A program made the position numbers and the translations under genes. DNA of 64,000 bases, taken from the NCBI RefSeq assembly GCF_011617705.1, contig NZ_CP050154.1, positions 2,480,001 through 2,544,000 on the forward strand, written 5' to 3'. This stretch comes from Brevibacterium limosum. GTDB lineage: Bacteria; Actinomycetota; Actinomycetes; Actinomycetales; Brevibacteriaceae. The notes under the pieces were generated by a model that did not search any database, was not told where the DNA came from, and saw nothing but the letters and a program-made list of their open reading frames with translations. This document shows positions 1-10,578 of this stretch, in pieces. Every line of letters begins with the position of its first letter. The stretch's first letter is position 1.

Positions 1-27
1 TCATGCCGCCGGAGGGAGAAGCTGTGA
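1..27 (+). CDS. 3' end of an upstream gene, possibly thiE (partial)
   Basis: Reading frame 1 from the window edge encodes eight residues ending in a basic tail and a TGA at 25-27 that overlaps the GTG start of thiO by two bases. The same overlap style joins the next thiazole genes, so this is probably the last gene before thiO in the operon. In actinobacteria that is often thiE, but eight residues cannot identify it. Confidence 0.25.
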   Translation, partial: SCRRREKL

Positions 28-1177
28 GGGTCATCGTCATCGGCGCCGGAATCATCGGCCTGTCCACGGCCTGGTATCTGCGCCGTCTCGGCGCCGAAGC
101 CACCATCATCGACCCCGCCCCTGCCCAGGGGGCGAGCCATGCCGCCGCGGGGATGCTCGCTCCCGCCGCGGAGGTGGTGTGGGGGCAGAGTCCCCTGTAT
201 CCGCTGATGCGGGCCTCGGCGAAGATGTATCCGGATTTCGCCGCCGAGGTGGCGAGCGCCGCCGGAGCCGATCTCGGCTTCACGGATGCCGGAACCCTGG
301 TGTGCGCCGGTGACCGCGCCGATCTGCAGGCGCTGAGGGAGCTGCGCGACGCGCAGTCGCGGTCCGGTTTCGCAACCGAGCTGGTCACCGGCAGCGCTGC
401 TCGCCGGATCGAGCCGTCGCTGGCGCCTGCCGTGGCCGGTGCCGTGCACATTCCCGGTGATTGGTCGATCGACCCCCGTCGGGTCTCGGCCGCTCTGCTG
501 TCTGCCCTGTCGGCTGACGCGGTGTCGCTCGTTCGGCAGCGGGTGACCGAGCTGCTCAAGGACGGCGATGCGACTGTGGGTGTCCGACTGGCCGATGGCC
601 GCCGGATGGAGGCCGATCAGGTGATCGTCTGCGCAGGCATTGCCGTGACTGAGATCGCGGGTTCACCGGAACTGCCGATCCGAGAGGTTTGGGGTGATGT
701 TCTGCGGCTGCGCGCCCCTGCCGAGGTGGCTCCCCTGCTGACGCGCGTCATCCGCGGACTGGTCAACGGTCGCTCCGTCTACCTGGTGCCTCGTCCCGAC
801 GGAGAGATCGTGCTCGGCGCCAGTTCCCGTGAAGACGGGCTCTCCGGCACCCCTGCCGGAGCCATCCACCGACTGCTCGCTGACGGGCAGCGACTGGTCC
901 CCGGCATCCTCGATGCGGAGATCACCGACATCACCACCCGCGCCCGGCCCGGGTCCCCCGATGACCTGCCGATGATCGGGCGCATCGATTCCGGCTGTGT
1001 CGTGAGCACCGGGTATTTCCGACACGGGATCCTCTTGGCCCCGCTCGGCGGCAGGCTCGGAGCCGAACTCGCCGTGGATGCCGCTTCCGACTGGCCACCT
1101 GACGGGACGCTCCAGTCCGTGTGCCCACAGCGCTTCACCACAGCAGACACCACCACTCACTCAGCGAGGAGCTTTTC

Positions 1178-1181
<4 letters not shown>
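24..1181 (+). CDS. thiO: Glycine oxidase ThiO (FAD-dependent)
   Basis: ThiO oxidises glycine to dehydroglycine (iminoacetate), which enters the thiazole ring of thiamine. The protein starts with a Rossmann dinucleotide-binding motif, GAGIIGLS, within its first 15 residues, and has the DAO-family C-terminal block with RARPGSPDDLPMIG around residue 310 and the TGYFRHGILLAP segment near 335. I chose the GTG at 24 over the ATG at 3 because GGAGGGAG lies at 10-17 and because the flavin motif then begins almost at once, giving 385 residues, a normal ThiO length. The stop overlaps the thiS start (ATGA). Context, with thiS, thiG and thiF following, makes thiO much more likely than another amine oxidase. 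Confidence 0.93.
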
Positions 1182-3430
<2,249 letters not shown>

Positions 3431-3461
3431 AGACCGGTGAGGTCAGGAGCCCGACCGGTCT
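3431..3461. terminator. Hairpin between convergent thiF and the SRPBCC gene
   Basis: Arms AGACCGGT (3431-3438) and ACCGGTCT (3454-3461) are perfectly complementary around a 15-nt loop. The hairpin begins one base after the thiF stop and overlaps the last codons of the opposing gene. There is no U-tract, so it is only a probable bidirectional terminator. Confidence 0.4.
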
Positions 3462-3955
3462 GCCAGCATGGTTCTGAGCCCCCGTTCGCCGGCTCTCATC
3501 ACGGCACCGTGCATGAGTCCGGACAGCGGTCGCATCGCCCTGACGATCATTCTGGTCGTCGTCACGCACCACAGTGAATCGATTTCCGTCGTACCTCGGA
3601 CGTCGGTCAGGGTCCACAGGCCCTCGCCGCGCAGATCACCATCCGAACGGAACCGGATGAGGCGGGGAGCATCGGCCTCATCGACCTCGATGGCGAAACG
3701 CAGAGACCACCCGATCGGGGCATGGACCAGGAGATGGGCTCGACTGCCGGGAGTCACTGCGGTTGCGCCGGCCGGGTCAGCATGCGCGGGGCCCGTCTCT
3801 TCGCCCGCGGTCAGGCCCGGCCACCACTGCGACCACTCGTCGACCCGTTCCAGAACCGCCCATACCGATTCGATTCCGGCGTCGACGATCCACCGGTCGT
3901 CGAAATGGAACGGTGCGGACTCTCCGGCCTGTGGGGTCACATGCGCGTGGCTCAT
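3443..3955 (-). CDS. SRPBCC (START-like) family protein
   Basis: This 170-residue protein has the pattern of a polyketide-cyclase/dehydrase-like SRPBCC fold: a starting strand then the segment IESVWAVLERVDEWSQWWPG, a central HLLVHAPIGWSLRFAIEVDE strand region, and a long C-terminal helix near residue 150. Such proteins bind hydrophobic ligands, and neither ligand nor reaction can be read from the sequence. It faces thiF convergently and diverges from mug; the two starts are 14 bases apart, so their promoters must overlap. Confidence 0.75.
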   Translation of the reverse strand: MSHAHVTPQAGESAPFHFDDRWIVDAGIESVWAVLERVDEWSQWWPGLTAGEETGPAHADPAGATAVTPGSRAHLLVHAPIGWSLRFAIEVDEADAPRLIRFRSDGDLRGEGLWTLTDVRGTTEIDSLWCVTTTRMIVRAMRPLSGLMHGAVMRAGERGLRTMLADRSGS

Positions 3956-3969
3956 GATACGACGGTAGT

Positions 3970-4623
3970 GTGAAGGATGTGAGTGAGGACAATTTCGTCA
4001 GCAACCGCCGGCCTTCCCCCTTGGGCGGCCGCAAACCGACCAGGGATGACCTTGCGGCGTTCGCCACGGACGATCCGAATGCGATCGACGATATCCTGCC
4101 GACCGACTCCTCCGGACTGAAGATGCTCATCGTCGGCATCAACCCGGGGCTGTGGACGGCCGCGGTCAATGCCCCGTTTGCGCGTCCCGGCAATCGTTTC
4201 TGGGCGTCGCTGCACCAGGCGGGTCTCACCGATCATCAGGTCGATGCCTCGCGCGGACTCGAACCTGCCGATGAACAGCAGCTGCTCAACCGTGGAATCG
4301 GTTTGACCAACCTCATCGGGCGAGCGACTGTCCGCGCCGACGAACTCTCCCGGCAGGAGCTGCATGAAGGTGCGGCACACCTCATCGAGCGTCTTGCCGA
4401 CATTCGACCGCGTGCGGTGGCGATCGCCGGGATCACTGCCTTCCGCACCGGCTACCGGCTGCCGAAAGCTCCCCTCGGTCGGCAGGACACATCGCTGATC
4501 GACGGATGGCCCGCCGATGTGGATCTGCATGTGGTGCCGCAGCCGAGCGGACTCAACGCCCATTATCAGATCCCGGATCTCGCGCGGATCTGGCGTGAGG
4601 TCTGGGACAGCATCGACGACTAG
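3970..4623 (+). CDS. mug: G/U mismatch-specific DNA glycosylase (Mug)
   Basis: Mug removes uracil or ethenocytosine opposite guanine during base-excision repair. The family-1 motif reads GINPGL at residues 56-61, with the asparagine that positions the catalytic water, followed by PGNRFW at 73-78, which holds the second loop. The C-terminal part with VVPQPSGLNAHY resembles the Mug/TDG motif-2 region. The predicted protein of 217 residues starts at GTG 3970; a second GTG at 3979 is possible and there is no clear ribosome site, so the transcript may be leaderless. Its stop shares bases with the convergent tdk stop. Confidence 0.88.
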   Translation: MKDVSEDNFVSNRRPSPLGGRKPTRDDLAAFATDDPNAIDDILPTDSSGLKMLIVGINPGLWTAAVNAPFARPGNRFWASLHQAGLTDHQVDASRGLEPADEQQLLNRGIGLTNLIGRATVRADELSRQELHEGAAHLIERLADIRPRAVAIAGITAFRTGYRLPKAPLGRQDTSLIDGWPADVDLHVVPQPSGLNAHYQIPDLARIWREVWDSIDD

Positions 4624-5249
4624 GTCCGTGGCCCGCCTCCGGTGAAGTGCTGCCGACAGCGAGCGACATAGGTATCCAGCCCACCGACATGACTGGCGTC
4701 GATCACGGTCGCGGCGAGAGTCGACGCGGGAGCCGGCGCCCTCTTCGCCGCTTCTGATCCGAGTGGGCTCTCCGTCTGCTCCAGGCGTTGGTGGAACACG
4801 GCGTCTCTCCCGCACACGGTGCACACTGCGGTGAGTCTGAGGACGTCTTCGGCTACGGCCATGAGACTCGGCAGCGGCTCGAAGGGCTGCCCGTCGAAGG
4901 TCACGCACAGGCCTTCGACGATGACATCGAGTCCCCGTCCGAGGAGTTCCTCGACTGCGGGGACGAGTTCCGGGCCGAAGAACTGGGCCTCATCGATGGC
5001 GATGAGGTCGTAGTCCTTCTGCCGGGCCGCCTCGGCGAGGGACGCGACGTCTCCGAGCGGCACTGCAGGAATATTCACCCCGGTGTGCGAGGTGATCGTG
5101 GAGATGTCCGAACGGGTGTCGAGGGAATGGGACACGACGAGGACATCGACTCCGGCGATCGTGGCTCGCCGGACCCGGCGCATGAGCTCTTCGGATTTCC
5201 CGGAGAACATGGGGCCTGCGATGACCACGAGGCGTCCGGAGTCAGTCAT
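4620..5249 (-). CDS. tdk: Thymidine kinase (type II)
   Basis: This cytosolic salvage enzyme phosphorylates thymidine to dTMP. The P-loop GPMFSGKS lies at residues 12-19 and the Walker B/lasso entry DEAQFF at 86-91, where Glu87 is the catalytic base. The zinc-site region is partly visible, with CTVC near residue 145 and a C-terminal ARCRQHF. The total of 209 residues is normal for the tetrameric bacterial type. Its start overlaps the stop of the upstream PepSY lipoprotein gene by eight bases, so the two are likely co-transcribed. The 3' end overlaps convergent mug by four bases (CTAG). Confidence 0.93.
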   Translation of the reverse strand: MTDSGRLVVIAGPMFSGKSEELMRRVRRATIAGVDVLVVSHSLDTRSDISTITSHTGVNIPAVPLGDVASLAEAARQKDYDLIAIDEAQFFGPELVPAVEELLGRGLDVIVEGLCVTFDGQPFEPLPSLMAVAEDVLRLTAVCTVCGRDAVFHQRLEQTESPLGSEAAKRAPAPASTLAATVIDASHVGGLDTYVARCRQHFTGGGPRT

Positions 5250-5916
5250 CGACGCTGACTCGCTTGGTGTCGGTGTCGACGGTGACTTCCGTCTCTTCGC
5301 CGTCCTTGTCGAAATCGAACTGGAATTCCTTCACTTTGTCGTCGTATTCGAGCTTCCAGCCGATGAGCTTTCCGTCGGCCTTCTCCTGGGCCAGTTTGAG
5401 AGCTTCGTCGAAGGTCATCGGATCGTTGAGATCGATGGCCTTCTCCTCGTCCTCGGTCGAGTCCTGCTCGTGTTCGACGATCTTTCCGGTCTCGGCGTCG
5501 ATCTCGATGTCATGATCGGTGTTTCCGTTGAGGATGGACACCTCGTACTGCCAGGCCTGGTCCCTGTCGTCCCAGTCGAGCTCGATGCCGTGAACGATTC
5601 CGTTCCCGACTTCCTTTTCGGCCGTCCTGATCGCGTCTTCGGCACTGATGGTCGGCGATTCCTTGCTCAGATCGGCATCGGCGGACAGACCCTTCCCCGA
5701 CGAATCCTGAGTCGATTCCTTCGCCTCGTCCTCGCCGGGGTCCTCGCTCTGATCGTCGCCTTCGGCAGTGCCGGCCGGTGCCGATTCGCTTGCTGCGGGC
5801 GAATTCTGAGCCTCATCGGCTCCGTTTCCGGAATCACTTCCGCCACACCCGGCCAGGCCGAGTGTGAGGGCAGCAAGTCCTGCCACTGTGCTCATTGCCA
5901 TACGATTCGTCTTCAT
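5242..5916 (-). CDS. PepSY-domain lipoprotein
   Basis: This is an exported lipoprotein of 224 residues. It has a basic start (MKTNR), a hydrophobic stretch and the lipobox LAGC near residue 20, after which come serine/glycine and then highly acidic residues up to about 85. Two PepSY-like modules follow, near 90-150 and 155-222, each with the typical IDAETGKI or VDTDTKRV ending. PepSY domains are thought to modulate secreted peptidases or sense cell-envelope conditions. I chose the start at 5916 rather than 5973 because it places the lipobox correctly. It overlaps tdk by eight bases. Its partner is unknown. Confidence 0.85.
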   Translation of the reverse strand: MKTNRMAMSTVAGLAALTLGLAGCGGSDSGNGADEAQNSPAASESAPAGTAEGDDQSEDPGEDEAKESTQDSSGKGLSADADLSKESPTISAEDAIRTAEKEVGNGIVHGIELDWDDRDQAWQYEVSILNGNTDHDIEIDAETGKIVEHEQDSTEDEEKAIDLNDPMTFDEALKLAQEKADGKLIGWKLEYDDKVKEFQFDFDKDGEETEVTVDTDTKRVSVDD

Positions 5917-5997
5917 GGTTGCCACGCTAGCAAGCAAACGCATCTCGCCGAGGGTTTCTGAGAACAATCTCATCTGGCACGCGTCCGCAGCCCGTAC

Positions 5998-6459
5998 TCA
6001 GTCGAGGCAGAATTCGTTGCCTTCGGGGTCTGTCATCACGATGAATCCGTGTTCCAAAGGCGGATCCGGGTCGACGCGGCGAAGCCGGCTTCCGCCGAGT
6101 TCCGTCAGCCGGGTGCATTCGGTCTCCAATGCGTCCATCCGCTCATCGCCGTCGAGTCCGGGCGCGGCACGGACGTCGAGGTGCATGCGGTTCTTCACCG
6201 TCTTGGCCTCGGGCACCGTCTGGAAGAAGACGCGGGGACCGACCTCTTCGGGGTCGTCGATGGCGGCACGCATGTTCTCAGGGCCCAGTTCGATTCCGAG
6301 GTCGGCGATGAATTCCTTCCAGGCGGAGATCGGGTCCTCGTCTTCGCCGAGTCGTACCCCCGGCGGGCCGGGAATGATGTATCCGAGTGCTTCGGCCCAG
6401 AAGCGGGCAAGTCTTTCGGGATCCTGGCAGTCGATGGTGATTTGGACTGTTCGGCTCAT
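5998..6459 (-). CDS. VOC-superfamily (glyoxalase-like) protein
   Basis: This 153-residue protein starts with the strand TVQITIDCQDPERLARFW, typical of VOC domains, and ends with the second-module signature LEHGFIVMTDPEGNEFCLD. The annotated family name would be glyoxalase-like domain or VOC. Its substrate cannot be read from the sequence; members include dioxygenases, bleomycin-type resistance proteins and lyases. The ATG at 6459 has AAGGAGC upstream, whereas an in-frame start at 6576 would run through the preceding small gene. Confidence 0.85.
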   Translation of the reverse strand: MSRTVQITIDCQDPERLARFWAEALGYIIPGPPGVRLGEDEDPISAWKEFIADLGIELGPENMRAAIDDPEEVGPRVFFQTVPEAKTVKNRMHLDVRAAPGLDGDERMDALETECTRLTELGGSRLRRVDPDPPLEHGFIVMTDPEGNEFCLD

Positions 6460-6472
6460 GTTCGGTTGCTCC

Positions 6473-6694
6473 TTATCGTTCGGTTCTGCCGTCGATGCAT
6501 TCGCGCAGCGGATCAGCATGGCCACAGTGGCGGGCATATCCTTCGATGCGGTGGACAAGGAATTCGCGCACCGCACTGTCTTCTCGGCCGACGTGTGCGC
6601 CGAGGTCGTCGTGTCTGCTGACTTCAGTGTCGGCGGCTGCCTGTTCCTGTTCGAGCAGCGACATCGTCGACGGTGGAACGGACATGGTGGTCAT
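6473..6694 (-). CDS. Small conserved-looking hypothetical protein (73 aa)
   Basis: I do not recognise this short gene. It encodes 73 mostly polar residues ending in a histidine- and cysteine-containing segment (ARHCGHADPLRECIDG). It has codon third positions typical of its neighbours, a ribosome site GGAGCAG before its ATG, and a stop 13 bases before the VOC start, all of which suggest a real gene in an operon with the VOC gene. The His/Cys cluster could bind a metal, but that is speculation. Confidence 0.55.
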   Translation of the reverse strand: MTTMSVPPSTMSLLEQEQAAADTEVSRHDDLGAHVGREDSAVREFLVHRIEGYARHCGHADPLRECIDGRTER

Positions 6695-6745
6695 TCTGCT
6701 CCGGTGAGTGCCTGTGCGCCAGGGTCATGGCCCGGTTGTCAGGGT

Positions 6746-7387
6746 TCAGACAGCCAGGCTGTCGTCGAGTTCGAACAGGCTCGGGAGCTCCTCTCGGATC
6801 GTGGTTCCGAAGTCGAGGGCTCCCCCGAAGACGTCTTCGATGGTCTCGACTGTCTGCAGCACCCGGTCCCGGGAGAACTCGGGAATGAGCTCTCCGTGTT
6901 TGAGGTAGCCCCTGAGCACCCCAGTTGCGGCGGCCCTCAGCCCGAGTCGTCCGGCGATGAGCCAGGCGATGCATTCGGTTTCGAAACGCACCTGTGCGAG
7001 TTCGGCCGTCGATTCGGCTGCCGCCACTCCGAGGTCGGGCCCCTCCCCTCTGTGTCCGGTGAAGATGAGGGCGAGCTCGGTGAGGAGTCGGGTGAGCATG
7101 ACGGAGGCGCTGCGTGTCTGCGGCAGATGCGTCGGCAGCAGGTTCTTCCTGCGCAGCGTGCTGAGCACTGTATGCAGCCCGTCCCAGGTGGGCGTGCCCG
7201 CGGTGCGAAAAGGACTGAGCACGCCTGAAGTGGCATCTGGCCGCTGCTGCGCGATGAGGGCCGCATCGATGGCGGACAGCTGTGGCGTCCGGCGGATGAC
7301 GGCGAGCAGCTGGTCCCATGGCATCGCCGGACGATGGCCATGTTCCCCGGCACCGAGGGCATCGAATGAGTTCGAGTTCTGATCCAT
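6746..7387 (-). CDS. Hypothetical protein resembling an ImmA/IrrE-ArdC-type metallopeptidase with lost active site
   Basis: The 213-residue protein is not confidently assigned. The stretch LLTELALIFTGHRGEG (101-116), then FETECIAWLIAGRLGL (135-150), looks like the HELAH...EAEAVAYLVCRRLGL pattern of ImmA/IrrE and ArdC-like zinc peptidases, including the helix where the third zinc ligand sits. Here HExxH has become TELAL at 103-107, so both zinc-binding histidines are missing, and if homologous it would be inactive. The sequence ends in an acidic tail. It sits alone upstream of the small gene at 6473-6694, same strand, 51 bases away. Confidence 0.5.
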   Translation of the reverse strand: MDQNSNSFDALGAGEHGHRPAMPWDQLLAVIRRTPQLSAIDAALIAQQRPDATSGVLSPFRTAGTPTWDGLHTVLSTLRRKNLLPTHLPQTRSASVMLTRLLTELALIFTGHRGEGPDLGVAAAESTAELAQVRFETECIAWLIAGRLGLRAAATGVLRGYLKHGELIPEFSRDRVLQTVETIEDVFGGALDFGTTIREELPSLFELDDSLAV

Positions 7388-7528
7388 ATCCTCACGGTAG
7401 GTGCAGCCACTGACGCGAGATTCAATGCGGCTCGGCTACCTTGCCCTGGTCTCCTTGCCCCGGCTTCCTCGCCTCGGCTGCAGCAGTAGGCTCGCGGTGA
7501 GAAGAGTTCAGTGGGAGAGGACAGAGCA

Positions 7529-7816
7529 GTGACAGAGAGCAACCGGGACATCCATCTGCGGATCGGACGGGAGGAACTCGTCATCCGGCAGCGCTACCAA
7601 GTCATCAGCATCGCCAATGATGTGCTCATCGGTCTGTGGTTCCTCATCGGCAGCTTCATGTTCTTCTCCGAGTCGCTGACCTATTCGGGAACGTGGCTGT
7701 TCGTCATCGGCAGCGTCGAGATGCTCATTCGTCCGGTCATCCGGCTCATCAGGCACCTGCATCTGCAGCGGCTGCGCAGCCCCTCAGCCGCCGGCGACGA
7801 CTCCTACGACTACTGA
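7529..7816 (+). CDS. YrhK-like membrane protein
   Basis: This small protein of 95 residues has a polar start with the segment IGREELVIRQRYQVISIANDVLIGLWFLIGS and two membrane helices, at about 25-47 and 55-75, matching the YrhK domain pattern. The function of this family is unknown. I used GTG 7529 because GGGAGAGG lies at the right distance; a GTG at 7511 would also be in frame but puts the ribosome site inside the gene. Its last 68 bases overlap the convergent HXXEE gene. Confidence 0.72.
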   Translation: MTESNRDIHLRIGREELVIRQRYQVISIANDVLIGLWFLIGSFMFFSESLTYSGTWLFVIGSVEMLIRPVIRLIRHLHLQRLRSPSAAGDDSYDY

Positions 7817-8288
7817 ATCCGCCCGTCCAGTCGATTCGCACCGCAAGCTGGGCAGCCGCGGCCGCTGCTCCCATCAGGGCGCTGCCGCGACGCCAGTCGG
7901 CAGCGGCCAGAGGTCGCCCCAGCTCGGCGAGCTCTCGCCGCGCGAGTGCCGCGCCTGGCCACATGATCGGCACGGCAGTGATCACTCCCGCGGTATAGCG
8001 TCGCAGCACTGCCGACGCCAGCAGGTGGGTGAACACGTGGGTTTCGAGCCCGGCGACGGTGAATCGGTAGAACGCGGACTCCCCTCGAGTCTGCATCCCA
8101 CGGATCCCCGCCGCTGCCACAACGGCACCGACCAGGCCGATCGCGGCCAGGCTCTGACGTGTGCTCATCGTCAGCGCCTCGATGCCGGAGAGACCGGCCA
8201 GGTGGTCGGCCGTGGCAGGAAAGGTCAGGGCTTCCTCGGCATCATGCAGTGCCCAGGCTGCGAACATGGTCACGGGTCCGCGCATCAT
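7749..8288 (-). CDS. HXXEE-domain membrane protein
   Basis: This 179-residue protein carries the family-defining H-D-A-E-E (His15 to Glu19) in its first hydrophobic helix, with further hydrophobic segments around 45-65, 85-120 and 135-155, and a very basic C-terminus. A second conserved His pair (ETHVFTH) lies near residue 82. HXXEE proteins are membrane proteins of unknown role, possibly metal-binding. Its 3' end overlaps the convergent yrhK-like gene by 68 bases, so the basic tail may not be essential. It begins 42 bases before the end of the ECF ATPase gene, same strand. Confidence 0.7.
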   Translation of the reverse strand: MMRGPVTMFAAWALHDAEEALTFPATADHLAGLSGIEALTMSTRQSLAAIGLVGAVVAAAGIRGMQTRGESAFYRFTVAGLETHVFTHLLASAVLRRYTAGVITAVPIMWPGAALARRELAELGRPLAAADWRRGSALMGAAAAAAQLAVRIDWTGGFSSRRSRRRRLRGCAAAADAGA

Positions 8289-8330
8289 GGTGCATCCTTT
8301 CCGCTGTCGAGCAGCTTGCCCACCAGTCCA

Positions 8331-9737
8331 TCATGATCGGGCTCGTCCGTCGGCCAGGCGCAGCCTGTGATGGGCCGACTCGTTCGCCCATCGCTGGTCG
8401 TGCGTGGTCGCCAGAACGGCGCCTCCACGGCGAAGGAATCGCTTGATGATCGCGTCCAGCCGGGTCATTGCCGCCAGGTCGCGTCCGATCGTCGGTTCAT
8501 CGAGCAGCAGCACTGTCGCCTCGGTCATCAGTGCCGAGGCGATGACGACGTCTTTGCGTCGGGGCACGTCGAGGTCGTAGGGGTGCTCGTCGGCGATCTC
8601 TGTCAGATCGGCCGCGGTGAGGACGGTGTTCACGTCTGCCCTGCGTTGAGCTTGCACTCGCGCCCGATCTCGCCGCCGATGCGGCGGCAGAGGTGAGGCG
8701 TGAAGCAGTTCGCGTGCCACTGTTGCCGCGGAGAGCTGCAGCCCAGGATCCTGCCCCACCCACCCGAGGTGGGCGCTGCGCGCGTGGGCAGGCTGGGCAT
8801 CCACCCGAGTCATCTCGCCGAGGCGGCCGACCGTGATCGTGCCCGTCACCGTCGCGGACCGGTCGAGAAGCCCGAGGAGAGCTCGCAGCAGCGTTGACTT
8901 GCCGGCCCCGTTGGCTCCTGTGACGGCGGTGAGTTCGCCGGACCGCAGATCGAGGTCGACGTCGTCGAGGATGCGTCTGCTTCCCCGGTCCACGTTGAGG
9001 TCGCGGACAGTGAGCACTGCATCCGCCTGATGGGTGGTCTCTGTCGGAAAGGTCGCGGCGGCATCGGTGCGGCTGTCCCAGATGCCGCCGGACCGAGTCG
9101 ACCGAGTCGACGGCTGCAGCCGTCCTGCGTCGAGGAGGTGGGTCGGCGCGCAGCTCCGGGTGAGTTCGTCGATCTGATGGCCGGTGATGAGCACTGCCCC
9201 TCCCTGGGCACAGAATTCCTGCAGCACTGTCGCCAGGCGGGATCGCATCTGGGGATCCAGGGATTGTGCGGGTTGGTCGAGGATGAGCAGATCGGGCCCC
9301 GGCGCGAGGATCCGCGTCAAAGCGACCAGCTGCCTCTGCCCGCCGGAGAGTGTGTCCAGCCGTCGGTTCCACAGTCCTTCGATCCCGAGCAGTTCGACCA
9401 TGTTCCGGGCTCGGTCGTGGGCCTCGGTCGGGTCGTATCCGTGCAGTCGGCATGCCAGCTGCGTCTCATCGCCGACGTGGCTGGTCATCCCGCTCAGCTG
9501 CGCTTCCGGGTCGTCGCCGAGCAGGGCGACCGTGCCGCCGAGGTCGATGGTGCCGGTCATGGTTCCGCGTGAGGTCAGTTGTCCCGCCAGGAGTCGGCAC
9601 AGAGTCGACGTTCCCGATCCGAGCGGTCCGAGCACCGCGGTCATGTCTCCACCGGTGATTTCGAGGCTGATGCCGGTCAGTGCGGGATTGCGTTCTCCGT
9701 GATAGGTGAAGCCGCCGTCCGTGATCGCCGCGATCAT
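8331..9737 (-). CDS. ECF transporter ATPase with two fused ABC domains, one degenerate
   Basis: Two ABC ATPase domains in one 468-residue chain energise the importer with the T and S proteins upstream. Domain 1 has a broken Walker A (GPLGSGTST, Thr43 replacing the lysine), a canonical LSGGQ (130-134) and a Walker B ending LLILDQ, so the catalytic glutamate is Gln155. Domain 2 has perfect Walker A (GANGAGKST, 274-282) and Walker B (LLLDE, Glu414), but its signature is VPRRK (391-395). Both H-loop histidines are present (187, 446). Since each site joins Walker motifs of one domain to the signature of the other, one site is canonical and the other doubly degenerate. ATG 9737 follows the ecfT stop; GTG 9746 is an alternative. 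Confidence 0.88.
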   Translation of the reverse strand: MIAAITDGGFTYHGERNPALTGISLEITGGDMTAVLGPLGSGTSTLCRLLAGQLTSRGTMTGTIDLGGTVALLGDDPEAQLSGMTSHVGDETQLACRLHGYDPTEAHDRARNMVELLGIEGLWNRRLDTLSGGQRQLVALTRILAPGPDLLILDQPAQSLDPQMRSRLATVLQEFCAQGGAVLITGHQIDELTRSCAPTHLLDAGRLQPSTRSTRSGGIWDSRTDAAATFPTETTHQADAVLTVRDLNVDRGSRRILDDVDLDLRSGELTAVTGANGAGKSTLLRALLGLLDRSATVTGTITVGRLGEMTRVDAQPAHARSAHLGWVGQDPGLQLSAATVARELLHASPLPPHRRRDRARVQAQRRADVNTVLTAADLTEIADEHPYDLDVPRRKDVVIASALMTEATVLLLDEPTIGRDLAAMTRLDAIIKRFLRRGGAVLATTHDQRWANESAHHRLRLADGRARS

Positions 9738-9738
9738 C

Positions 9739-10578
9739 TCAGGCACCGCCGATCAGGTCTGCTGCACCCGGCAGAGGCAGGACTCCTGCCACCGAGGCGG
9801 CGATGAGTCCGAGGGCCGCGCACGGAGTCAGGATCCGGAGGAGTCTCTGTCCTGTCCCGTCCGTGTGATCCTGGAGTGCAACTGTGGTCGAGCTCGAATC
9901 GAGGCCGCTCGCTTCGAGCACGTCGTGACGCTGATCGGCGGTCAGGAGGATCGCGGTGACGAGTTCGACGACGATTCCCGGCAGCAATCGGATCCGCACT
10001 CGCCAGGAGTCGGTGGCCCAGCCTCGGGCTCGTCTCGCCTCAAGGATGTGTCGGGTGCGTGCGCCGATGAGCGGGATGAGTCCGCTGGCAGAGGCACACA
10101 CATAGGCGACGCCCGAGGGCAGACGGAGTCGGCGCAGCCCGTCGAAGAGGCGGGCGGAATCGGCACCGAGTCCGAACAGCGCGCACATTCCGATCAAGCT
10201 GCTCACACGCAGCCAGATCTGGACGGCGATGCTCAGTCCTTCGACACTGAGACGGGCCGGTCCAGCCTGCCAGAGCACGTGCACCTCGGCGCCGGGGTAG
10301 AACAGTCCCTGCACGACGGTGAGTACGGCCAGAGTGGGCAGGCACAGGAGGCCCACGGTCATCGACCATGTCCGCAGCCGGACGACAGGTGATGACGCCA
10401 CGGTCACGATCGTGCCGACAAGGATGATGACCGGCACGATCGGAGAGGGGATTCCGAAGACCAGCAGCAGGCTGCAGGCGAGGATGACCAGCTCGGTGGC
10501 CGGATGCAGACGACGCCTCAGGCGGAGTGCCCCAGCGGTGTCGGCGGCAGTGTGCCTGACGGGTGTCGCGGGGCTCAT
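9739..10578 (-). CDS. ECF transporter transmembrane component (EcfT)
   Basis: The T component couples ATPase motion to the substrate-binding S component in the membrane. The 279-residue protein has 5-6 hydrophobic segments (about 28-72, 78-100, 115-140, 250-275) and a cytoplasmic coupling region near residue 185-205 containing ARTRHILEARRARGW, which carries the two short Ala-Arg-Gly-type motifs that contact the ATPases. I chose the ATG at 10578: it overlaps the S gene stop, and the long upstream extension in this frame is antisense-like, proline/arginine-rich and implausible. Confidence 0.87.
   Translation of the reverse strand: MSPATPVRHTAADTAGALRLRRRLHPATELVILACSLLLVFGIPSPIVPVIILVGTIVTVASSPVVRLRTWSMTVGLLCLPTLAVLTVVQGLFYPGAEVHVLWQAGPARLSVEGLSIAVQIWLRVSSLIGMCALFGLGADSARLFDGLRRLRLPSGVAYVCASASGLIPLIGARTRHILEARRARGWATDSWRVRIRLLPGIVVELVTAILLTADQRHDVLEASGLDSSSTTVALQDHTDGTGQRLLRILTPCAALGLIAASVAGVLPLPGAADLIGGA

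Noticed and set aside
5864..7228. 454-residue plus-strand frame
   Set aside because: It spans three minus-strand genes and has low-complexity shadow composition.
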